Source: Bacteroidales bacterium (GTDB taxonomy: Bacteria > Bacteroidota > Bacteroidia > Bacteroidales > UBA7960). From it: a stretch of 10,427 nt of DNA. Of the stretch, positions 1 to 7,700 are shown piece by piece. The notes beneath the pieces were generated by a model. It did no database searches, was not told where the DNA came from, and saw only the letters and a list, made by a program, of their open reading frames with translations. Position 1 is the first letter of the stretch. Every line of letters starts with the position of its first letter. Both the position numbers and the translations under genes were made by a program. The stretch covers positions 1 to 10,427 of the forward strand of contig SLPR01000162.1 of NCBI GenBank assembly GCA_007131895.1. The letters are read 5' to 3'.

Positions 1-1698
1 CAATTTGAGGAAAGTCCTTCCAATTCCGTTAAGCGGTGGGCCTCTGATTTTATGCAAAAGAAAACTTGTCCTGAATGCAATGGACAACGGCTGAAAAAAG
101 AGTCGCTGAGCTATAAGATCGGGGGGTTCAATATTGCAGATCTGGCCCAGCAGGACCTGATAACGCTAAAGAAAACCATTGAAGAATTGCAGGAAAATCT
201 TGACACACGCAAGCTTCATATTGCCAATGAGATATTGCGCGAAATCAATACACGTCTTGGGTTTATGCTCGATGTGGGGCTTGATTACCTGTCGCTGGAT
301 CGTCCGGCAAAAAGCCTCTCAGGAGGCGAAAGCCAGCGTATCAGGCTGGCAACACAGATTGGTTCGCGGCTTACCGGCGTGCTCTACATTCTTGATGAGC
401 CCAGCATTGGTTTGCATCAGAGAGACAATCACAAACTCATTGAATCACTCAAGAACCTCAGAGATATCGGAAACTCGGTAATCGTGGTGGAGCATGACAG
501 GGATATGATCATGGCGGCGGACTATGTGCTGGATATTGGCCCCGGGGCTGGGTTGCATGGCGGTGAAATTGTGGCTGAAGGCAAGCCCCTGGATATCATG
601 CAGAAAGATACCATCACGGCTCAGTACCTGCGCCTGGAAAAAGATGTGCCGATGCCCTTAAAACTCCGCAAGGGAAGTGGAAAAAAGCTGATTCTCAATG
701 GGGCCACAGGCCATAACCTGAAAAACGTTAATGTGGAATTTCCCCTGGGGAAGCTTATCTGTGTCACCGGCGTTTCCGGTAGTGGCAAGTCCAGTCTTAT
801 CAATGAAACGCTTTATCCTATCCTCAGCAATCATTTTTATCGTTCTCTGAAAAAGCCTCTTCCTTTCAAAGAAATCAAAGGGATGGAGCACATCGATAAA
901 GTGGTGGAAATCGATCAGTCTCCCATTGGTCGTACGCCCCGATCCAATCCTGCTACCTATACCAAAGTGTTTGATGAAATTCGCAAACTTTTTGCCACCC
1001 TTCCTGAGGCACAAATCCGGGGATACAAGCCCGGACGCTTTTCGTTCAATGTAAAAGGGGGAAGATGCGAAACCTGCCAGGGAGCCGGAGTAAAGGTCAT
1101 TGAAATGAACTTCCTCCCTGATGTGCATGTGGAGTGCGAAGACTGCCAGGGGAAACGATACAACCGCGAAACCCTGGAGGTGCGTTTCAAAAGCAAGTCT
1201 ATCAACGATGTGCTTAATTTAAGTATCGATCAGGCACTGGAATTCTTTGAGAATATACCTTCTATAGTGCAGAAAATCAGAACGCTCAGAGATGTGGGGC
1301 TTGGATATATTACCCTGGGTCAGAGCAGTACAACCCTTTCGGGAGGTGAAGCGCAACGGGTGAAGCTGGCCTCCGAACTCTCCCGCCGCGATACCGGAAA
1401 TACTTTCTACATTCTTGATGAACCTACAACCGGCCTTCACTTTGAAGATGTAAGGGTGTTGATGGATGTTTTAAACCGGCTGACGGACAGGGGGAATACT
1501 GTGCTTATCATTGAGCACAACCTGGATGTAATAAAAGTAGCTGACCACATTATCGACCTGGGTCCCGATGGTGGTTTTCGCGGAGGTGAGATTATCTGTA
1601 CCGGCAAACCCCTTGATATTGTAAAAAACAATTGTGGCTATACAGCAGCGTTTCTGAAAGAAGCGCTTGAAATGTCTCAGCCCAAAACCAAAGCTTAA
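1..1698 (+). CDS. uvrA: UvrABC excinuclease subunit A, C-terminal 565 residues (5' partial)
   Basis: UvrA is the dimeric ABC-type ATPase that scans DNA for bulky lesions, loads UvrB and starts nucleotide excision repair in the cytoplasm. The frame is already open at base 1, so the gene begins upstream; the ATG at 52 is internal. Seen, numbered from base 1: a CPEC motif near residue 23; first ABC signature LSGGESQ at about 106-112 with Walker B YILDEPSIGLHQRDN from about 129; second Walker A GVSGSGKSS at about 257-265; a zinc module CETC-X19-CEDC at about 356-382; the conserved IDQSPIGRTPRSNPATYT stretch; second signature LSGGEAQ at about 446-452; second Walker B YILDEPTTGLHFEDV from about 470. 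Bacterial UvrA is usually about 940 residues, so roughly 380 are missing, including the first Walker A and the UvrB-binding region. All motifs present are intact, with no frameshift. The stop TAA lies 16 bases from the stop of the convergent gene, and no terminator hairpin is visible. Confidence 0.98.
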   Translation, partial: QFEESPSNSVKRWASDFMQKKTCPECNGQRLKKESLSYKIGGFNIADLAQQDLITLKKTIEELQENLDTRKLHIANEILREINTRLGFMLDVGLDYLSLDRPAKSLSGGESQRIRLATQIGSRLTGVLYILDEPSIGLHQRDNHKLIESLKNLRDIGNSVIVVEHDRDMIMAADYVLDIGPGAGLHGGEIVAEGKPLDIMQKDTITAQYLRLEKDVPMPLKLRKGSGKKLILNGATGHNLKNVNVEFPLGKLICVTGVSGSGKSSLINETLYPILSNHFYRSLKKPLPFKEIKGMEHIDKVVEIDQSPIGRTPRSNPATYTKVFDEIRKLFATLPEAQIRGYKPGRFSFNVKGGRCETCQGAGVKVIEMNFLPDVHVECEDCQGKRYNRETLEVRFKSKSINDVLNLSIDQALEFFENIPSIVQKIRTLRDVGLGYITLGQSSTTLSGGEAQRVKLASELSRRDTGNTFYILDEPTTGLHFEDVRVLMDVLNRLTDRGNTVLIIEHNLDVIKVADHIIDLGPDGGFRGGEIICTGKPLDIVKNNCGYTAAFLKEALEMSQPKTKA

Positions 1699-1714
1699 CC
1701 CATAAAGGAATTGA

Positions 1715-4700
1715 TCAGCGGTAAAGAGTTACATCTCCCGATTGAATGAAGCTTCTGCCGTTGGTGCACCTTCCGGTAACTTTCCAGACGTAAACATCCA
1801 TCTTGGACAGTTTTCCACGGTAATAACCATTCCAGCCCACATTGATGTCGGAAGTGCGGAAAATCAATTCGCCCCAGCGGTTGTAAATCTCCAGTACATA
1901 ATTGTCAATCCCTTCATACACCGGATGAAACACGGAGGTGGAAGGGTTGTGCATATCATATTCTCCTGAGCCCGGACCGGTTATTGAAGGCATAAAGGCA
2001 TCAGGGAAAATAATTTTGCAGGTTTCATCTACCCTTGGCGCATTTTTCAGGACAAGCGTATCATGACATAAAGGCTGGGTGTTCCTTGTAGCTATAAGCG
2101 TTACATCATAAATGCCGGGTTCTGTATAATAATATTCAGGCTCAAAATCATAGCTTACGTTTCCATCGCCAAAGTCCCACAAGTAGAAATCTGCAAGAGT
2201 AGACAGGTTGATAACCTGAAGCGGTTCTTCAGGGATGTTGATTTGGTGACTCACCAGCTCGAAAAGTGCTGTTGGGTTTTCGTAAACTTCCACCTCGTGA
2301 TAAATGGTGTCTCTGCCACCATCGCCAATGGCAACCATCATAACATCGTATATTCCATGATCCACAAAGGTATGAGCCGGAGCAGGGTCGGAGGAGTAGC
2401 TGCCATCTCCAAACTCCCAGCGGAAGCTATGGGCATACATGCTTTCATTGCTGAACTGAACTGTAAACGGCTCGCATCCGGCACTCAATGAGGAAACGTG
2501 TGCTTTGGGCAAAGGCGAGGTGATGGTTACAATCCGGGTAAGGTGGTCAGTGCAATGCTCGCTATGCACAAACAATGACACAACATAGTCTTTGGTGTTC
2601 ATGTCAAAATCATCCCAGACATAGGTATGGGTAAGCGGAAGTGCTGAATTTGTCTGGGTAAAATTGCCATCACCGAATTCCCAGTCAAATGTCCAGTAAC
2701 CGGGGTTGGTGTAATTGGTAAGGGTTATGGTTGCATCAGGATATGCCTGCTCTCTGGGGTTGGCGCTGAAGGAGGCCACCGGAGAGGGATATACCAGCAT
2801 GTCACGCACCAGGGTGTCAGTGCATCCATACATGGAGTAGGCCACCAGCTCGACGGGGAAAATCCTGTCATCCACATCAGGGTTTTCAAAAACATGGAAG
2901 GGGGCCGCACTGGTGGAGGTGCTTTCATCTTTGAAATCCCAGCGGTAGGATTCTGCCAGCAGGGAGTTGTTGATAAACTTAACAGGCAGGGGTGAACATC
3001 CCGACCAGGTTTCATTTTCCGTGGTGAAAGTAGCAGTGACCTCGGGATAAACCGTAGTGGTTTGCTCAATGGTTGCTTCGCAGCCGTATTGGGTCAAAAC
3101 CGTAAGGCTAACCAAGTAATGTTCGGCTTCCTCACCGGTGTTGTGCCAGGTGTGGTAAAAAGCACTGTCTTGTGTTTCAATTCCCTCATTGCCCATATCC
3201 CACCTGAATATGTCACCGCCTTCAGACAGGTTGGTCACCAGGGGCGTAAAAGGTGAGCATCCACTAACCGGTGAAAGCTCGAACAAGGGTGCCGGAACCG
3301 GTCTTACAATGATTTCCTGTGAAGTTGTTGCCAAACACCCAAAAGTAGATTCTGCCAGCAGGTTAACAGTATAAGTTTGGCTTTCAGTATGACTGTAATT
3401 GGTAAAGGTTTGTTGCGGATGGGTCGATTGTGATGAATTGCCGTTTCCGAAAGTCCAGAGGTACATATTAGCCCCTTCGCTAAAGTTCTGGAAGGAGGTG
3501 GTATGAGGGTGGCATCCCTCGGTTTCTGATACAAATTCAGCCGTGACCAGCGGATAAATGACAATCTGCTGCGAATGCGAATGTTTACATCCGTATGCAT
3601 TGTTAACCTCAAGGTTGAGGGTGAAAATTCCGGGCTCATGTCCGGCAGGTTGGGTATACTCATAGCTGAAATGCTGCTGACCATGCGTGAAGGTAGTGCC
3701 ATCTCCCATGTCCCACAGATGGTTTTCTGCACCCATGGAGAAGTTGTGAATAATGGCCTCGTGGGGAGCACATCCGGGGGTATTGGGGATGCTGAAGAAT
3801 GCCCTGGGTCTTGGATTTACCTTTATGTCGATGGATGTAGTATCCATGCATCCGTTTTTGTTGAATGCTGTTAGCAAAACCGTAAAAACGGTATCGCGCG
3901 TGTGGCTGAAGTTATTGAAGGTATGGATGTGGTTGTCCTCCAGGTTATGTGAGGTATGGCCGTTGCCATAACTCCAGAAGTAGGCACTCTCGGCAGTAGC
4001 GCCAAAAGAAGTATTGGTAAAATCTACCGTGAGAGGATGACATCCTTCCACAACACTGGTCTCAAACTCAGCTTTGATGTTGGGGTAGATGACCACCTGC
4101 TGCTCAAGGGTGTCGAGACAGCCAAAATCGTTGGATGTGAAGAGATGTACAGGGAAAATTCCCGGACCGCTGCCCGGATCATGATCATACAAATGGGTAA
4201 TGGTGTCTGAACTGTAATGGTATTCGCCGCTTCCATCTCCAAAATTCCAGAGGTATCCTGTGGCGCCCACCGATTGATGGATAATTTCAATTTCGTGAGG
4301 GGAACAACCCGGTGAGTTGGTTATGTTGAAAGAAGCATCTGGCTTGGGATAAACCTCTACCTGCGAGGTGGCCGTGGCAAAACAGCCATAACCTGATGAA
4401 GCGAATACACTCACATCATATGTAACCGGGTCAGTATGGCTGAAATTCATGAAAACATGCTCAGGCTTAGCCTCGTTGTTAGTGATGCCGTCTCCGAAAT
4501 TCCAGTGATAATAACTGGCATTATCAATCTCGTAACCAAGGTCTGTCTGGAAAGGGTGACATCCCGATAAAAAGTTGTTGTCCCTGATTTGTACTTCGGG
4601 AAAAACAGTGATGGTGCGTGTTTTCACAGCGGTGCACCCATCCGCATTGGTTGCGATCAGCTCTATTTCGTAACTAACAATGCTGTCAGTAGTATTGGTA

Positions 4701-7700
4701 AATTCATAAGTAAGGATAGAGTCTGTGGACTCCACAGGCAAATTACCATCATTAAACTCCCAGCTTAGCGTTTGGGCTCCCTGTGAATGATTTTCGATGG
4801 TAACAATGAACGGAGAGCAGCCTTGGTTTTCATTCACTGAAAAATCGGCTTTTACTTTGGGTAAAACAGTGATTTGATGACGGATACTGTCCTTGCAAAG
4901 ATGCTCGGAGGCAGAGTAGAGCCAAACATCAAAAACGGCCTCTTCGGTGAAAGAGTCGTTTTCATAAACATGCGAGATATGCTCCTGCGTTGCAGAACCT
5001 CCATCGCCAAACTCCCAAAGATGGTTTTGGGCTCCTGTGGTTCCATTTTCAAATGCTACAGTCAGGGGTGAACAACCCTCTGTAACGGATGGAGTGAATG
5101 CTGAGGTAATCTTCGGAAACATGGTGAACGTTTTCACCATGCTGTCATGACAGCCGGCCTGATTGGTGATACGGAGCTTTATAGGATATTCAACGGGCAC
5201 ATTTAAATTGTGCTGCAGGAAATGGGTAAACTCCGGTTGGGGAGTATCCCAGTGATGAATCAATACATCATCGATATACCAGTAATAATCGGCAGCGCCA
5301 TGAGAGGCATTGACAATTCTCAGGTCGAATTCGTTGCAGCTTTGTGCCGGTTTGAAGCTGAAACCGGCTTCCAGCCAGGGGTGCACGGTTATATCCATGC
5401 TGACACTGTCTTTGCAGAAATAGTCGGAACGTACTTTCAGCCACACCGTGTAGGTGATGCTGGCATCAGTTTCGTTAATAAAAGTGTGCACCGGATTTTG
5501 CTCGGAAGAAGATCCACCGTCACCAAAATCCCAGATAAATTCTGTGGCATTATAGGAGGTGTTATCGGGGAACAGAAATTCAAAGGCTACTTCCATTGGG
5601 CCACACCCTTCGGTTTCGGAGGCTGAGAACTCGGCCTTTACTGCCGGGTACACCACCAGGGAGTCAATGGCAAAATCATTGCATTGCTGTTCGTTGATTA
5701 CCTCCTGTGTTATGATGTAAACGATAGTGTCGTTGGTGTTATTGAAATAAACCTGTTGTGGCGGATCCTCACCGGTGTAGGTCACTCCGTTGCCAAAATC
5801 CCAGTTGATAGTGGTTGCATCTTTGGCCAGATTGCCAAAATCCACCACCAGCGAATCACAACCATAGGATGGAGTGGTGGTAAACCCAGCTTTAATGCCC
5901 GGATGCACTGTTATCTCAATGCTGTCCATGGCATAGCAAAAATAATTTTCTGATAAAACGGTAAGATACACCGTAAAGAGGCTGTCTGCCCCCGAATTGT
6001 TGAGATAGGTTTTGGTATAGTCATCCTGCACGGAGAAAGTGCCATCGCCAAAGTCCCAGAAATGGAAGAGAATGGGTCCTTCAGACTGACTGGTAAATTC
6101 CACGTCCAAAGGAGAGCATCCCTGCAATGGCGATGCTGTAAAACTTACTTCTACAGCAGGAAAAACTTTGACATTCCTGACTCTAATATCCTGGCATCCA
6201 TCTTCATTGGTGACAATCAGGGTAATAGTATATTCCTGCACATGGTCGATATAGGGGAAGGAGTATATGCTGTCGGGGAAGTAAAGATAAAAATCAGCTT
6301 CATTCTGGTATTCGTATAACGGGCCATGACTGAATTCCCAGCGGTAATGGGTTGCACCCACCGAATGGTTGGCGAATTTCACTTCGTTAGACAAGCAAAT
6401 GTCGTCGCGGCTGGTATAAAACTGAGCCTTAACATAGGGTAAAATGGTAAATGGCTTTATAGCATGCTGGGTGCATCCCTGCGAATCGGTATATTCATAT
6501 TTGATGAGATAGTCTCCCGGTCCCACATCATTGGGGAGGAAACTGGCCAGATTTATGTCAGGAAGGTTGATAAGCAGAGAGTCTGTATCCAGGAAAAAGT
6601 AGGTTCCTCCTTCGGGCCAGCCACCTGATAGAGAATAACCAGGTGTATTGGCACACACCGTTCGGGGAATATCCAGGGTAACCACGGGCAGGTCATTCAC
6701 CGTTACCACTACATCCATGGTAACCGAGGGTGTTGCAGAATTTTCCAGGTCTGCCACACTCACGGTGTAAGTGGTTGTTTCCATGGGAAAGGCAACAGGT
6801 GATTGCAGTGTGGAGGGAAATCCGGGTTCTGCAGTACTGGCAGTCCAGTACCATGTGTAGTTTCCGGAGCCACCACCAGCTAAAGCCGAGAGTTGAACTT
6901 CGCTCCCCTGGCAAACCGTTGATGGGTCAGCCTCTATGAGTGATATGTGAAGGGGGCCGCCGGTAATATTTACAATCTGTCTGTCCTGCGCCTTACAACC
7001 CGTAAAAACATCGCTTACCGTCAGGGTAAACAGGGTAGATTCTGTCATGGGCAGAGTTTGTGGATTCTGTACCGCCGCATTGATGAGTTTATCGACAGGC
7101 TGCCAGGTGTAGCTGTATGCACCCGCTCCTCCATCTTCTGCACTTAGGTTTACCACTCCTCCTGCAGGAACAGAAAGATCCGGTCCGGTTTGGGCATGTG
7201 GTGTGTCGTGCACCGTTAGGGTGTTGGAAGAAGTTACGCTGCAACCATATTCATCGGTGTAGCTGTAAGTAATGCCGTAGTTACCGGGCAAAGCCTCGTC
7301 GGTGTTGAAATAATTGCGGGTAATAAGGTTGTCTGAACCGGAATAGGTTCCTCCGGTGGGCTGTGCAATGGTCAGTAAAACCATTCCTTCGTTGGAGCAA
7401 AAGTCATCAATGGTCCATGTAATCTGCGGGTCGGATACCGTAATGTAGCGGGTTGCAAAACCGGTGCAGCCTCCATGGGTAACGCGGTAAACAATTTCGT
7501 GGTCGCCTGGCCCCAGGCTCGAAGCGTTGAACAGGGGCATAGGGCTGCCGTTGATAAAATAGGTACCTCCGGAAGGAGCACCCCCTGTAAGCATGAAAAC
7601 AGGTGTGTTCAGACATACCGGGGTAAAGGGCTGAAGGGTAACGTTGAGGTCGTTGGTAGTTGAAAAAACCGAGAATCCATAAGAGGGTTGCCCCTGACGG

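Noticed and set aside
658..1128. A 156-codon open frame antisense to uvrA
   Set aside because: It is a shadow of highly conserved uvrA codons, with no recognisable product.
3304..5626. Several open frames of about 60-155 codons overlapping the giant gene in other frames (for example 5210-5626 plus, 3304-3771 minus)
   Set aside because: They lie wholly within a clearly coding repeat gene, and their products show no domain, only compositional echoes of the PKD codons.
2033..6433. Considered a recent tandem DNA repeat or CRISPR-like array
   Set aside because: The periodicity is about 255-280 bp and visible only at protein level; the units are strongly diverged and in frame, so it is an old protein-domain array.
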